A DNA stretch of 64,000 nt from Liquidambar formosana (Eukaryota; Streptophyta; Magnoliopsida; Saxifragales; Altingiaceae): positions 62,001-126,000 of the forward strand of contig JBBPBK010000101.1 in the NCBI GenBank assembly GCA_039720395.1, in the 5' to 3' direction. The position numbers were made by a program, and so were the translations under genes. Below the pieces are notes generated by a model. It searched no databases and was not told where the DNA came from. It was given only the letters and a program-made list of their open reading frames with translations. Within the stretch, counting starts at the first letter, position 1. Each line of letters starts with the position of its first letter. Below, piece after piece: positions 10,607 to 22,019 of the stretch.

Positions 10607-13081
10607 AAGAATTTGAAAGAATAGAGGACCATAGAATCATATCTTAAAATCAAGAATAATTCAGGAGTTGTGTATTGATCAGAAAAATATTATGAAATGC
10701 CTGCAATAGCAAAATGCTTGCAAAAATATGACATAATTAAGAGAATAAGTCAATTTGGGTTTGAATAAACCAATGCATGTGGGGAAAAAAGAAGCATATC
10801 TAGTCATATTTAAATTGCTCAAGAATTTTGCTAATATCTGATAATTATTAGCTATTGACATTTTTGAAATGAATAGTATTATGCATACTAACAGAAAAGT
10901 TGCACGAAGTTGAGGATTTGTTTAGAAATTCCGATTTATTTGATTTAGCAAAAACTATAATAAATATTATGTTCTTTTATTATTATTTTTTTTTTTTTTT
11001 TAAATCTACTGACATGACAGTTAAATATTTTATCTCCTTTTCACCACTCAAAAAAGGTTCCTGCCTATAGCTTCAGAAACCTTTTTTTTTTTTAAATAAA
11101 ATAAAATCTTTACCAAGAGTTCAAGAATCTGAGAAAAGAAACAACTAATCTATTAATTCCTTTAACAGCTTCTAAAAGCAAAAGAATTTTTATTATTCAC
11201 TCAAATAAATTGAAATGCAAAAAAAATATAAAATAAAAATAAATAAAGATAATTATTTTGATCAAGGAAGATTATGATTTTCAGTACCTGAGGTCCAGGA
11301 TAACCTCCCAAAGGCCACCCGATAGGCCATTTAACATCTTTCTGCAACAAGGTGTACTCTTGCTCAATACCATACCTGTTATTTTTCTAAATCAGATAAG
11401 TCCAACAAAAAAATAACAGGGTTAAATTTAAAGAGCTTCGAATTAGCATGAACTAGACGATACCATGGCACTTCAGCAACAACTTCTGGATGGCTAAATA
11501 TTTTAGCTGCATTACACCTCTTGTTGGTTGGAATTGGGTCTCCCGCCGGAGTATAAGTATCACACATGACCTATGTCAATTAAGGTTAAAAGAAAAGGAG
11601 TGTGATCAAGTCTATAATATGCTTATAAAATATAACAATCAGTGAACTATAAACCAAATGAATTGAATATAGAATATAATTCGATAACGAATGACTCACA
11701 AGAATGTTATTGCCCCTCCTGAAGGGGTCCTTGAAAATTGCTTGAGGACTTTGTTGTTATGTCAACAATACACCAAGAAATTAAACTCATTAATAGTTTC
11801 TTAAAAAGAATGAGTAAGACAGAGAATAGAAGAAGAAGCCAAAATTTTAATTTTTTAAAAAAATTTGTGTAAAAATTGGTAAGAAAAAGAGGAAAGAATA
11901 TGAAAACTTACTATAGGATCACTTCACTGTCTTGTCCAGGAGCTTGACCTGTGCTAGATCCATCATAATTCCACTTGGGAAGCTTTTGGGGATCGCTGAC
12001 GGGTCCAGAAACAGTCTGTATAGACCCAACAATCAGAAACATAAATCAATTTTATACCCAAATAAGAAAAAACATTAACAACGAAATTTTTTTCCCTGGA
12101 GAAATATGATTACCCTAGCTTTGCTTCTGAGGTCCATGCCCGATCCGCCGATCCTAGAATTTGAAAACCAAAAGGGGAAAATTAATTCAATAATTTGACA
12201 ATCCTGATGAAGATAAACAAGAACATAGCACAACCATACACAAGAAAGCTCTTGAAAAAAAAAAAAAAAAAACATACACAGAGGCACAGAGCACTATCTA
12301 ACTAACAAGGAGGACAAGGGATTAGCATTTAGCAATAAAACTCCAACCAGAAAGTGAACCAATGGTAGTGAAATGAAAATCAGAAAAATTAACGCAAAAA
12401 ACTACATCGTATAAACCCATTGGTTGATCACATGGAAGGGAAAGCAAAAGCAATGCACACCCATTGACTGTAAACACTGTAATAGATGAGATCAAAACTC
12501 CATACAAAGCAACAAGAATATGGGATCAACAAACACACCATGCTCTGTTTGATTGGTGGGAAAAGATACGAGATTAAAAAATTCGAATCTGATTACTTTT
12601 CCCCATTGGGAACTTGAGAAAACCGAAAACGCCACTCCACAGTGCCTAATAAAAACTACTTTGCTTTATTGAGGCCAACTTCTCCATGATTTGGAATCCA
12701 AAAAATGAAAATAAACACTCCGTAAGATTCAAACATATGCTTTCCTTCATTTTACTCCCTCTTCTCAGCAACCAAACGCAAGGTATACATTTTATTTTTT
12801 TATTTTTTATTTTTTATTTTTTGAAAAAACAAAACAAAACAAAACAGAGACCATTCAAACAAAAACAATAATGAAGAATAAGTGAATAGCAAAAACAAAG
12901 CATGACCCATCAACGAAATAATAGAGAAAACCGTACTTATCCAAACAACAAGACCAAGTATTAACAATAAACGCCAAACAGAGAGGGAGGGAGAGAAAGA
13001 GAGTCACCATATGTATTCTGCTATGATCTTCTCAGTGGTGTCGGAGAGGTCAAGATTGACGAGATCTGAAAGCAGCGACAT
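8495..13081 (-). CDS. GLN1: Cytosolic glutamine synthetase GS1 (12 coding exons, 356 aa)
   Basis: Makes glutamine from glutamate, ammonia and ATP in the cytosol as a decamer. Minus-strand coding exons, 5' to 3': 13081-13008, 12153-12114, 12015-11912, 11748-11700, 11570-11464, 11375-11288, 10087-9959, 9787-9713, 9596-9543, 9371-9334, 9191-9032 and 8647-8495. All introns are GT-AG and the frame closes exactly to 356 codons, the usual GS1 length. The N-terminus is [12 protein letters not shown]. The beta-grasp motif [13 protein letters not shown] is at about residues 53-65, and GGYPGPQGPYYCG spans the exon 6/7 junction. GAGAHTNYS, the ATP-site block [19 protein letters not shown] and the C-terminal [19 protein letters not shown] are all present. 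It ends ...ETTLLWKP, without a transit peptide or the C-terminal extension of plastid GS2. No frameshift or missing catalytic residue was noticed. Confidence 0.97.
8897..8929. repeat. 33-base A run in the last GS1 intron
   Basis: Uninterrupted A run on the plus strand in the intron between exons 11 and 12. Its length is likely uncertain in the assembly. Confidence 0.9.
10545..10606. repeat. Compound (TG)n/(TA)n microsatellite in a GS1 intron
   Basis: TG repeats with a short TATA interruption run into TA repeats, inside the 1.2-kb intron between exons 6 and 7. A further AGT trinucleotide tract (about 9664-9680) and a GA tract (about 9224-9240) lie in other introns of this gene. Confidence 0.9.
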
Positions 13082-13100
13082 ATCCAAAACACGAGGGAAG

Positions 13101-13130
13101 CTCTCTCTCTCTCTCTCTCTCTCTTTCTCT
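13101..13130. repeat. (CT)n tract in the GS1 5' leader
   Basis: CT repeats on the plus strand, which are GA repeats in the GS1 transcript, directly upstream of the start codon. GA-rich leaders are common in plant housekeeping genes; the CAP-G leader here (29587-29607) has one too. Confidence 0.9.
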
Positions 13131-13178
13131 GTGTATGTGATAGTATATGCAGAGACGTGAACGGAGGAGGGTGAGCTG

Positions 13179-13187
13179 CTTTTATAG
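13179..13187 (-). promoter_or_regulatory. GS1 TATA box
   Basis: CTATAAAAG on the minus strand, about 100 bp ahead of the ATG at 13081. A start site near 13150 would give a 5' leader of roughly 70 nt. Confidence 0.7.
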
Positions 13188-15545
13188 TGCGGTTTCTGTG
13201 TTGATAGTGTAAAACAATTGAAATATATTACGGAGTATTACGATTTTAAAATTTTAAAATATACATAAATCAATAATTAATTATTATTGGCAAAATAAAG
13301 TAGGCGGAAGGCGGAAGTGGGCGCTCAAAAAGGCGGGTACTGATCTGCTCATAGAGGGAATCTAATCAGAAGTCCAACTTGACCCATTACATTACCGGAT
13401 AACTGCTCCGCCTGTTATACACATTCTGTACTGTAAAAATAGACTTTCTTCCTTTTTCTTTTCTTCTGTTTTTTTTTTTTTAAAAGTTTTCTCAAAATAT
13501 TTGTTATTTTAAAGGTCAAATTATAAATTATTTTAATTATTTTATATTACTTTTTATTATACCAAGAATTACTTTAAACATAACAACACATGTAATCAAT
13601 GGATAAAGGTATTTTTGAAAAAAAACAAAATTGAGTGGATAACAAATAAATGCATTAATTGTTTTTATTAATTTTGCTTTTATTAATTTACATGCTTTTT
13701 CAAAAAGAACTATTTTTGTAGGATGGGAGAGTTTTTTTTTTTCAACTACATCCTCTCCGTAGACAACATCATTTTTTTTTCTTTGTAATTTATCCCAACC
13801 TTAGTTAACTGTTCATTAGTAGAGAACTTCCAAGCTCTTTTTCTTTTTCTTTTTCTTTTTTTACTCTCTCTCTCTCTCTCTCTCTTTTGTTGTTGATAAT
13901 AGTGGAGAACTTCCTTGGAAAGTGAGTTTTATATTTTTATGTAGGAGCGTAGTGGAAGAGCCTGTTCCAAACACAAATTAGACCATTGTCCACAACATAT
14001 AAGTTAACATCTAAAATAATTTCATCGATGGTTGATTTCAAAAGAGAGTGAGATATCAAACTTGGAACCTTCCATTTCTTAATGCATAAATCTTAGGAAC
14101 CACTAATACACCATTTTTTTGAAGTTAGAAAATAGACTAATGAGTTGAATGAATTAGATACTGAGAGTTTTGTATGGAAAAGTCAATATTCCAAAATCTT
14201 TTATGACATTAATTATATGGAGCTAATTGGGGGAAAAAAATATTTAACGGTGAAAAAGTTTTCCAGGTACTTTATTAACTCATGTGGTGCATTAACAAGA
14301 AACTATCTTAAAAAGCAATTAAAGTGGATCAATGATTCATAAGACTTACATTTTAAGAAGCATATGGTTGTGGGTCTAGCTTTTCACTTTTTCTTGGGAT
14401 CAATCACAATTAGATTTATACATTAACTATCGCAGACATTAACTAACACATAGTAGGTGGTGGTCTAATCCATCTTTTAGAAAATTAGTTTAGCCAAAAT
14501 TTTAATAATCAAGGTTAAAAGAGAGAGAGAGAGAAGAAAGGAAAAAAGAGCTAGGATGCATCCACTAATTCTATTTAATATTTAATGATAAATGTAATTA
14601 ATTAGTATTAATTACCATTAAACTATCAATTTAATGAAGTCATGTTTTGTCATTCAATTATAATTGAAAGGATGATGAATGGGGTAAAAGGTAAAAAGCA
14701 TAATAGGTTAGGGTTCTAAGTTCAAACCCACTCATTGTACCAAAAAAAGAAGGGGAAAAATGAAGAAGGGAGAATTAAACATAGGAGTGGTTTTCTAAAC
14801 TAAAACTGAAGAAGGATCTTTTTACTACAGTCTACAAACTAGTACTGGCTTTTTTTTTCTTTTTCTTTTTCTTTTTTTGGTAATGAGTTTGTGGCAAAGT
14901 TAGTATTCAAAGTGATGGTAAGACAACTGAGGAAAGTGTAGTTTCGTGGTTTTTGCAATTTCAAATTTTTTCACTATAGCATATCCATTCATTTCAATGG
15001 AAGAACCAAACAGGCCATACAATTGAAAAATGCAATTTCTTCGAGGGGAGGGGGGAGTTATAGATTGGTACAACTACGGGCAAATAATTACATATTAACT
15101 AGATACCCAAGCACGTATGGTAAAAAAGAAAAAAAAAAAAAAAGAAAAACCACCATCCTAACAAAAATCTCCCAAAAAAGTGTTATTGACAAACGATAAT
15201 AATTAGGTGATCAGGTGAGCACATATTGATATAATTTATATCAACACTCATATTAGAAGTCGTACTTTGTGTATTAGCGGGTTAGGAAGTATATTGGGTT
15301 AACGTATAGGATACAATTTTCAATGCATGATGCTGATATAACTTATATTATTAAGTACTGACTTGATCAGGACCTTACTGACAAAAGAGATGAAAATAAA
15401 AATAAAAATAAAAATTTGAAGTCTTGAAGATAAAAACTACTTAAGGAGAGAGATAATAGGAAGGTAATTATAATAAAAAGAAATCACTTCCATTATTTAA
15501 ATTACTACTTTAACCCCTTTTTTTTTCTTTTATCTTAAAAACTTA
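13188..15545. other. Intergenic region upstream of GS1, no gene seen
   Basis: AT-rich sequence with several T-rich and CT tracts (for example 13864-13884). The short frames here have no recognisable domain. It must contain the distal GS1 promoter, but I see no specific element beyond the TATA box. Confidence 0.45.
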
Positions 15546-15548
15546 TTA

Positions 15549-15897
15549 GAGCATCTCCAACTATGTGAGACATTTAAGCGAGCTATATGCATTTTTTGCA
15601 ACTCTACAATATAAAAATATATCGCTATAGTGAAAATGCATTACATGAAAAAAGCTATCCCTCCAATCCTTGTAAGCCATTTTTTCCCTCACCCACCTTC
15701 CTCTTCACTTTTAACCATTTTTTAGAGAATGATGTGACAATTTGCATGTGAACCATTTTTTTAATCAAATATAACTCAAGATTTGCCTTAAGCTTTATTT
15801 GCCTCACCAAATGCATCACTCATTGGAGCACATACTTTCCACACATGAGGCAAAAAATAGCTTTGCATCACATTTTACCTCATGGTTGGAAATGCTC
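15549..15897. mobile_element. MITE with GAGCATCTCCAAC terminal inverted repeats
   Basis: Begins GAGCATCTCCAAC (15549-15561) and ends GTTGGAAATGCTC (15885-15897), an inverted match with one mismatch. The flanks are TTA and CTA, close to a 3-bp PIF/Harbinger-type duplication. Length is about 350 bp with no coding capacity. The GAGCATCTCCAAC terminus is a common plant MITE end. Confidence 0.6.
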
Positions 15898-15900
15898 CTA

Positions 15901-16340
15901 GAGCATTTAGGTATCTCATCCTGTACATTTGATGCAGCGAAAAATACATGGTCGAGACTAGCTTGCCAAATAATAAATAAGTGTCCACTAATCCGTTGAT
16001 TGTCATAAGAACAATGCCAGATAATAAACAATCACGATTAATGCTCACACTAAACACGAAAGTAAGAAGAAAAGAAACTCTCTTTCTCGATATTACTAAT
16101 CTCAAATTAATCAAAAGCTAAGCTCTTTGCCATAAGGCTTATAATCCTTTATATAGAGAATAAAACTATAAAATAGAAAAACCTAGTTTTACTAGAAAAA
16201 GAAAACTTAGTTTTACTGGAACAAGTCAAAACTAACTAGGAAACTAATAATTTTAAAGCGACAACTAAATAACATAGAAATAATTAAAACTCCTAAAAAT
16301 AACTAAAATAAACTAAGATCCCATATCAACAGCAATAGCG
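15901..16340. other. Possible LTR-derived fragment
   Basis: The stretch has repeated CTAGTTTTACT-type segments (near 16181-16220) and an A-rich composition like the end of some plant LTRs in minus orientation. No TG/CA boundary or duplication was found, so this is only a suspicion. Confidence 0.25.
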
Positions 16341-16381
16341 AAATGGCTCATGGTGTGTATGAATACTTTCAACTATGCAAA

Positions 16382-16515
16382 AGTATTCGTACGCTTTTGG
16401 CATGCTGTGTCAACATTCAACTAAAGTTGCAAATGCTTTTTATAGTTGAAAGTATTTGTACGCTTTTGGCATGCTATGTCAACATTCAACTAAAGTTGCA
16501 AATGCCTTTTATATT
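16382..16515. repeat. Two tandem copies of a 69-bp unit
   Basis: AGTATTCGTACGCTTTTGGC starts copy 1 at 16382. A near-identical copy starts at 16451 and ends near 16515. Only a few substitutions separate them (TTCG/TTTG, TGTG/TATG). The unit length is a multiple of three, which explains the spurious repetitive frame at 16343-16558. Confidence 0.9.
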
Positions 16516-16656
16516 AGTACACATAGTTAAAAATATATTATTACCAACTTCATGGTAGATGACTACTAACATACTAAGAATGACTATTAACTTCTAATAA
16601 TATGTAAATTATTTGTGGTAGCCAGATCAATTTGTAATTCTAAAAAAAAAAAAAAA

Positions 16657-17005
16657 GGTAAATTGCAGAAACCCCTCTGAAGTATGGGGATCAGCAGATA
16701 ACTCTCCTTATATTTTAATTTTATCAATGTGCCCCCTAATTCAGTTGGAAGACAAAACCAATCGTCGAGAGTTACTCAATTAGCCATAACGCCAACAAGG
16801 GTTCCAATGATTTTGGACAACATGGGTCTATTAATGGTATCACTTGCATAGCCAAGTGACTAATTTTTATTAAATTTCATCAACAACGAGTGATGATGAG
16901 GCACATTGACAAAAATTAAAATATAATGAAAACATATTAATAAAATTAAAATATAAGGAAAGTTATATACTAACCCATGCTTTAGGGAGTTTTTTACAAT
17001 TTACC
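16657..17005. mobile_element. Long-TIR MITE inserted in an A tract (349 bp)
   Basis: The left end GGTAAATTGCAGAAAC and the inverted right end GTTTTTTACAATTTACC form a long imperfect terminal inverted repeat. It continues inward through a shared segment around TCCTTATATTTTAATTTTAT. It is flanked by A runs (left at least 8, right exactly 8), consistent with an 8-9-bp duplication. It resembles elements A and B and the 59.8-kb element in its GG(G)TAAATTAC-type termini. Confidence 0.7.
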
Positions 17006-17084
17006 AAAAAAAATGAATTAATGAATTTGGACGTGTGTTTTTTTTTAAAAAAAAAACAATAATTGTGAAACTACGAAATACGAA

Positions 17085-17400
17085 TAGCCGGTGAAAGTAG
17101 AAGTGGCCTCTGATTGTACGGAAAAGGACTACGGGGAGGACGGTTTCGTCCGTGAGAATAGCCTTTACCGACACGTGTCGTTGGATCCTGGGTGTCCACG
17201 ACTCGGTGGAATGCAGCCGTGCTGGAGTCTCTCATTTTTGGGCCCCACCAACTACCGCCTTCAAACTCCTAAACACATCATTTTGCGGAGGCGTCGGGAT
17301 AAGGTGTTTTTTGTCAGAAGAAATAAAAGCCTTCCTCCGATGAACTCTCACGCTCTATGGTAGCCCGTGCAAGTTTCCGCACAACAGCATTCCTTTTTCC
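17085..17400. promoter_or_regulatory. GC-rich orphan promoter-like island with G-box and DRE core
   Basis: This stretch stands out from its AT-rich surroundings. It contains CGACACGTGTCG (17169-17180), a perfect 12-bp palindrome with a CACGTG G-box/ABRE core, overlapped by ACCGAC (17168-17173), a DRE/CRT core. Two frames are open (17091-17363 and 17152-17343) but neither resembles a known protein. It looks like a stress-type promoter or leader whose coding part is absent, or a captured gene fragment. Function is inference. Confidence 0.35.
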
Positions 17401-17737
17401 CTTTGTTTTTCTTTTTTTTTTTTGGTTAAAAAAATAATTAAAGAACTTAAAAGCAAATTATGAGGATTTTGTACATGCTAGGGGAGAATTTTAGATTGAG
17501 CTACAGGGCAGTTCAATATCAATTATGACTAATTTATTAATAAATTACAACTAATTTAATTAAAAATTATTACTACATTAAAGAAGGGCTCCACCACTGT
17601 GAAATTCAAAACAAAGATGGAAGTAAAAAAGTTTTGATCTATTTTGCTGATTTTTTTTTCTATTAAATTTTGTTAATGGAATTCTAGGACTTTTGTATTG
17701 ATTTTTTACAGTTGGATGGGTAAATTATCTAACATGC

Positions 17738-17775
<38 letters not shown>

Positions 17776-18344
17776 ACTTAGTAAAAGAAAGATTTACATC
17801 AAACCCCTTTGCTTTACCATCCTTATTAAGTATTTAACCCCTTTACCCATCTAAACTAAGCCAGATTAGTTCAATAATGATCAAGTTGGTATCATTTATT
17901 ATGGATTATATTTTGTTTTCATTTTTTTTTTTTAAACTCAAAATCACAATATAAAATACTTTGAATCAAGTTGGCAATCTATGTAGCACAGATACTCCTC
18001 TAAGAGTGTTGTAGTTATATCTCACACGTGTCAGACATAGCTCGTATACGTCCATTAAATAAAAAAATTAATTAATATCGGACACACCTAGGGGACACTA
18101 ATAGGACACGGCGGGGACACTTTTGGGAGACGGCGGAGCAAAAAATGAAATTTTAGATTGTTTTAAAATGGGTGAATGTAGTTATTAGAAACCATTGAAA
18201 GGAGTTTTTGCAAAAGCCAAAACTTAGTTCTAAAAGGCCTTTTATTCTTCGTGCCCTAAGCTTCTAAATCCCTAATGCCCTCGATCAGAAACGCACAAAT
18301 ACACAAAGAGAGAGAGAGAGAGAGAGAGAGAGACAAGAGCCATG
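17401..18344. other. Intergenic with TA and GA microsatellites
   Basis: Contains a TA tract (about 17746-17772) and a GA tract (about 18308-18332). No gene is supported. Confidence 0.45.
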
Positions 18345-18862
18345 TGTTGTCCCAGATATATAACCCTAGAGAGGGGTGGATAGGGTTATTGGCCAAATTA
18401 AAAAATAATTGCAAACTCAAAATCAGATTATTGCAAGTAAAGGTAAACACAAAAACAAGCAATAATAAAGAGATTAAGAGTAAGAGAATGCAAACGATAT
18501 TAACAAGGTTCGGCCTTCCTGCCTACGTCCTCGCCTCAAGAGCTCACTTGAGGATTCACCAATCCACTATCACTCTCTTTTGAGGTAGAACAGCAAACCT
18601 TTACAACTCCAAGTATTCTTCACCAACACTTGTTCAAAACACACTCTTCAAGTGCTTACAAATGAAGGTTCTCTCAACCCTTGAAAACAAGATGATTTGA
18701 GTATGTTTTTGTGCTCAAGAAACTCTCTCAAAAGAGTGGATACACAGAAATTCACTCAGCTATTGATTGTATCTCAATAGATACTCACAAGTGAAATTAG
18801 GGCTTGTAAATGAATGATCTTATTTCTAGCTCAATGAATGCTCATAAATGAGTTTAACTCAT

Positions 18863-18872
18863 GTATATATAG
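18863..18872 (-). promoter_or_regulatory. LTR TATA box
   Basis: GCTATATATACATG on the minus strand, downstream of the palindrome array; the presumed U3/R promoter of the 18.3-19.7-kb LTR. Confidence 0.55.
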
Positions 18873-18987
18873 CCCAAGGGGTCAATATGACCGTTCTGTA
18901 GTAATAAATGCTGGAAAAGATGGTTTGGTGGGCATTTAATGCTCAAAAGACCGTTTAAAAAACTAGCCGTTATGTGACATTCCGAAA

Positions 18988-19346
18988 GTTTCAGTCGTCT
19001 GAAACTTATTTCAGTCAGCTGAAATTAGCATTTTAGTCGTCTTAAATGAGGCTACTGAAAATACCAGAGATGATGTAATTTGGGTCTTTTAGTGCATGAC
19101 TTTCAGTCGTCTCAAAGTCCCTTTCAGTCGTCTCAAAAATCCTTTCAGTCGACTTAAACATAGTTCAGTCGACTCAAACATTATTTCAGTCGACTCAAAT
19201 GAGTCGTCTGAAATTTACAGAGAAATGGTTCTGAGACTCAGTGCCTTTCAGTCTACTGAAGGACTTTTCAGTCTGCTAAAACTTGATTTCAGTCGTCTAA
19301 AACTTATTTCAGTCATCTGAAACATTGGTATTTTCAGTCGTCTGAA
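18988..19346. repeat. Array of about 14 palindromes of the TTTCAGTCGTCTGAAA type
   Basis: Variants of TTTCAGTC(G/A)(T/A)CTGAAA begin (CAGTC or TAGTC position) near 18992, 19012, 19034, 19104, 19125, 19146, 19166, 19188, 19202, 19249, 19269, 19290, 19310 and 19335. Successive copies are mostly 20-22 bp apart. In the minus-strand sense the array lies about 115-480 bp upstream of the TATA box of its LTR. Confidence 0.9.
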
Positions 19347-19899
19347 ATCTCTATTTCACAGACTTGAATAAAATCCTAAGTCAAATGGCTTTTGGGATTA
19401 AGAACTCTTATTAATGGGTCAAAATAGGTTTTCATTTAACAACTTAAATGCATGAACCTATGCCCTTGATCACATATGAACATAAATTGAGATTGAATCT
19501 TACAATTTGATTCTAACACTTTTAGTAGAAGCTAATATCTACACTTGAAGTCCTTTTGAGTGTAGGTCAACATTGACTTGTGTTCTTTTGCTTCTTTTTG
19601 CTTTTGACCTGGCATGTATGATCTTGGTTGCTTGAAATCCTTAATTACCTGTCTTATATTGAATTAAGATGCTCATTAGGCCATCAAGTGTATTGTTAAC
19701 ATCAAAACATGGGATTGAAACCTTTTAGGCCAACACCATATCAATTTTATTTATTTATTTTGTAATTCATTATATCAATAAATGACAAACCTATGACTCA
19801 AACTTTGTACTTCCCTCCGCATAGTGGGGAGAAGTGCCACTAGGCCACAAGGTCATTGGCATGAATGTCATTCTTAAATTTCGTTAAGTCATTATAAAT

Positions 19900-20930
19900 T
19901 CTATAGGTATAAATTTGGACCACGAACATTGCTTGAGGAATGGAGCTGATTCCACCGTTTGATCTAAAATCACAAGCTTAAATCTAGGTTAGAGGGAGCT
20001 GAAGTGGGTTCGGCCAAGCCCTCTCTAAAGCTCAAGTTAGCAATAATGGAGAAAGGAAGGAAGGAAGGAATGAAGAAGGGAAGAAGATGATGTGTGTGTG
20101 AGAATTGGGGTACTATTCATACTTCATCCAGCTGCTAAATGTTCTATTTATACCCACCTGTACGAACTGACCCATGTTAGATCTAATAGCTGCTTAGTTC
20201 AAGTTAAATCTAACCTGGGTTGGCCCAATAACCGTCTGACCATGGTTAGTTGATTAGGTTTAAATAGCTAACCTCGGGTTAAAGATAACCGTCTAACCAG
20301 GGTTCATTGACCATGGTTGGGAATTGAACCATGGTTCAGGTAACTATTTTATTCCCCGTGCTATGATGGAGTTCGGTTACTGCCATGTTGTTGATCGAGC
20401 TGAATGGGAGCTCAGGTCGGGCCAAAGATAATGTTACTCTTGTCATCCCAATCTAGTAGTGATGTTGAGCCCGTACTAGTTTGCCGTGCGTGATGGAATC
20501 ATCATTCCTGAATTGAGGATAATCTTTGTGTTCAAGTTGGTTTGCCCACTTCGAGATTATTTCTACACATAAATTATACACGTCAATATCCTGAGCTCCC
20601 CGTAGTAGCATAGTAAGAACTCCTTAAGTCAGTCCACTTGTAGCTCGATTTGAGGACCGACAAGCCCACACCAAACCCATATAACAAATTGCTCGAGCTA
20701 AAAGTAGAAAGTTCAATTGAGATACATCACACACTGGCAACTCGATGGCCCGAATTGAAAGTTGGTCATCTACAAGGCAAAGACATGAAAGCCCAAGCTT
20801 AACATGCCTGAGCTCATCATTTTTACTCAAGCTCCACAAAGCAAGGCTAACAATCATTTGAACTAACCCCCATAAAAAGCGGAGGCCGTTACCATAACTA
20901 TGGTTTGATTTCAATCATAATTAACTGGCC
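19900..20930 (-). mobile_element. Probable LTR-type segment with AACCATGGTT palindromes
   Basis: Read on the minus strand, a cluster of AACC..GGTT palindromes lies just upstream of a TATA box (GTATAAATAG, plus 20144-20153). The cluster includes AACCTGGGTT (20212), CCATGG (20240), AACCTCGGGTT (20270), AACCAGGGTT (20295), CCATGG (20311) and the perfect 14-mer TGAACCATGGTTCA (20325-20338). GTTCGGCCAAGCCCTC lies downstream. LTR ends and duplications were not found, so the limits are approximate. Confidence 0.4.
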
Positions 20931-21010
20931 CTAATAAGTCAATTAGGGATTATATAATGTGGGACATGGGATTGTAGAAAAAGTGGAAAATGACTACCCA
21001 ACAAATTCTA

Positions 21011-21381
21011 GGGGAATTTATTGTTTCACCCTCTCAACTTTTACTCAAAAATATTTTGTATCCTATATTTTGTTTTTAAACATTTTGACTTCTTCATGTT
21101 AAGAAATATGACATTTTATACCTTTTTGGTCTTTTTAGAGGAAAATGGTGTTGAAAGTGGATTTAGGACAAACTGCCCCTTTAGTAGAGACAATTTCATC
21201 ATTTCACTAATATTTATGGCATAGTGATAAGGGTAGGTTTATAAAATTGTCATTTCAGTTAACTGTAGGGGTTAAACATATTTTCTAAATATGAGAGAGT
21301 TTCAGTATTTGAAAACAAAACAAAATACGACGTGCGAAATAAATTGAGTAAAAGTTGAGAATGTGAAACTATAATTCTCCC
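21011..21381. mobile_element. Long-TIR MITE, about 370 bp
   Basis: The left arm starts GGGGAATTTATTGTTTCACC and continues CTCTCAACTTTTACTCA. The right end, read in reverse, gives GGGAGAATTATAGTTTCACA and then the same CTCAACTTTTACTCA. The arms stay similar for about 100 bp. A related right-end fragment (GAAAGTTGAGGGGATGAAAC) lies in a CAP-G intron near 36720-36745. No clean duplication was seen. Confidence 0.65.
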
Positions 21382-22019
21382 TAATTTTTGTAAGGTTAGA
21401 ATCGTCTGATTGGTCAAACTTTGGTCTAGTTGACATCGTTTTTTAGATAACGTCCTTAGGAATACATATAAGGTTGGCGAGAAGTGTGAACTCTCCAAAT
21501 GGGAAATGAAGAACAATACTACCTATCCTTTCTTTTTTTTCTTTTTTTTTTGCTGGGAGAACAATACCACCAATCCCTCAAAGGTCAAAAGTTTAAAGTT
21601 GAGAAAGCAGCTCGTACTCTTCGCCCTAGTGGCATGGGATGACTTTTGTGGCCAAACTAAAGGCCAAATCAAAGACTTGCATAAGTTTTGCTATACACCG
21701 CATGACTTTAATCGCATCTGGTCAAACGAAATGTAAATCAATTTTTTAAATGTAAATTCTCAATTCCAAAACTTATCATTTTAAGCTGCACCACTCACAT
21801 GCCCTCCACCGCTCGTTGCAAGTGATACGTCTTCGAAGTTGGATAAGGTGTTATGTGGTTCCTACATCATTCCAGGAAGACACTGTCAAATATCCAAATT
21901 AATGGTCCAATGATTTTTCGACCATATTAATTGAATATTTTTTATTCAAATATTTAATAGAATGCATGAAATTTTTTTTTTATTAAAAAAAAAATAAAAT
22001 AAAAAAGACAAACCACATA
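21382..22019. other. Intergenic, no gene seen
   Basis: T-rich tracts and short frames only. Confidence 0.4.

Larger units (their letters stand above)
18345..19735 (-). mobile_element. Solo LTR, about 1.39 kb, with palindromic U3 array
   Basis: The plus-strand ends are TGTTG (18345) and CAACA (19735), the canonical short inverted LTR ends. The flanks are CCATG and CCATA (4 of 5 match). In minus orientation it starts TGTTGGCCTAAAAGG, carries a dense palindrome array, then a TATA box (18864-18871). An AAGGTTCGGCC-containing segment near 18507-18518, typical of the R-U5 part of plant LTRs, follows. No interior coding sequence remains, so it is interpreted as a solo LTR. Confidence 0.65.

Noticed and set aside
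16343..16558. Frame with internal amino-acid repeat
   Set aside because: The repeat is a by-product of a 69-bp tandem DNA duplication that preserves frame; no sign of coding selection.
18988..19346. CRISPR-like array
   Set aside because: The repeats are short palindromes with 4-5-bp gaps in a plant LTR; spacers are absent and the setting is eukaryotic.
20624..20914. 96-codon minus frame
   Set aside because: Lies in LTR-like sequence; no hydropathy or motif pattern of a known family.
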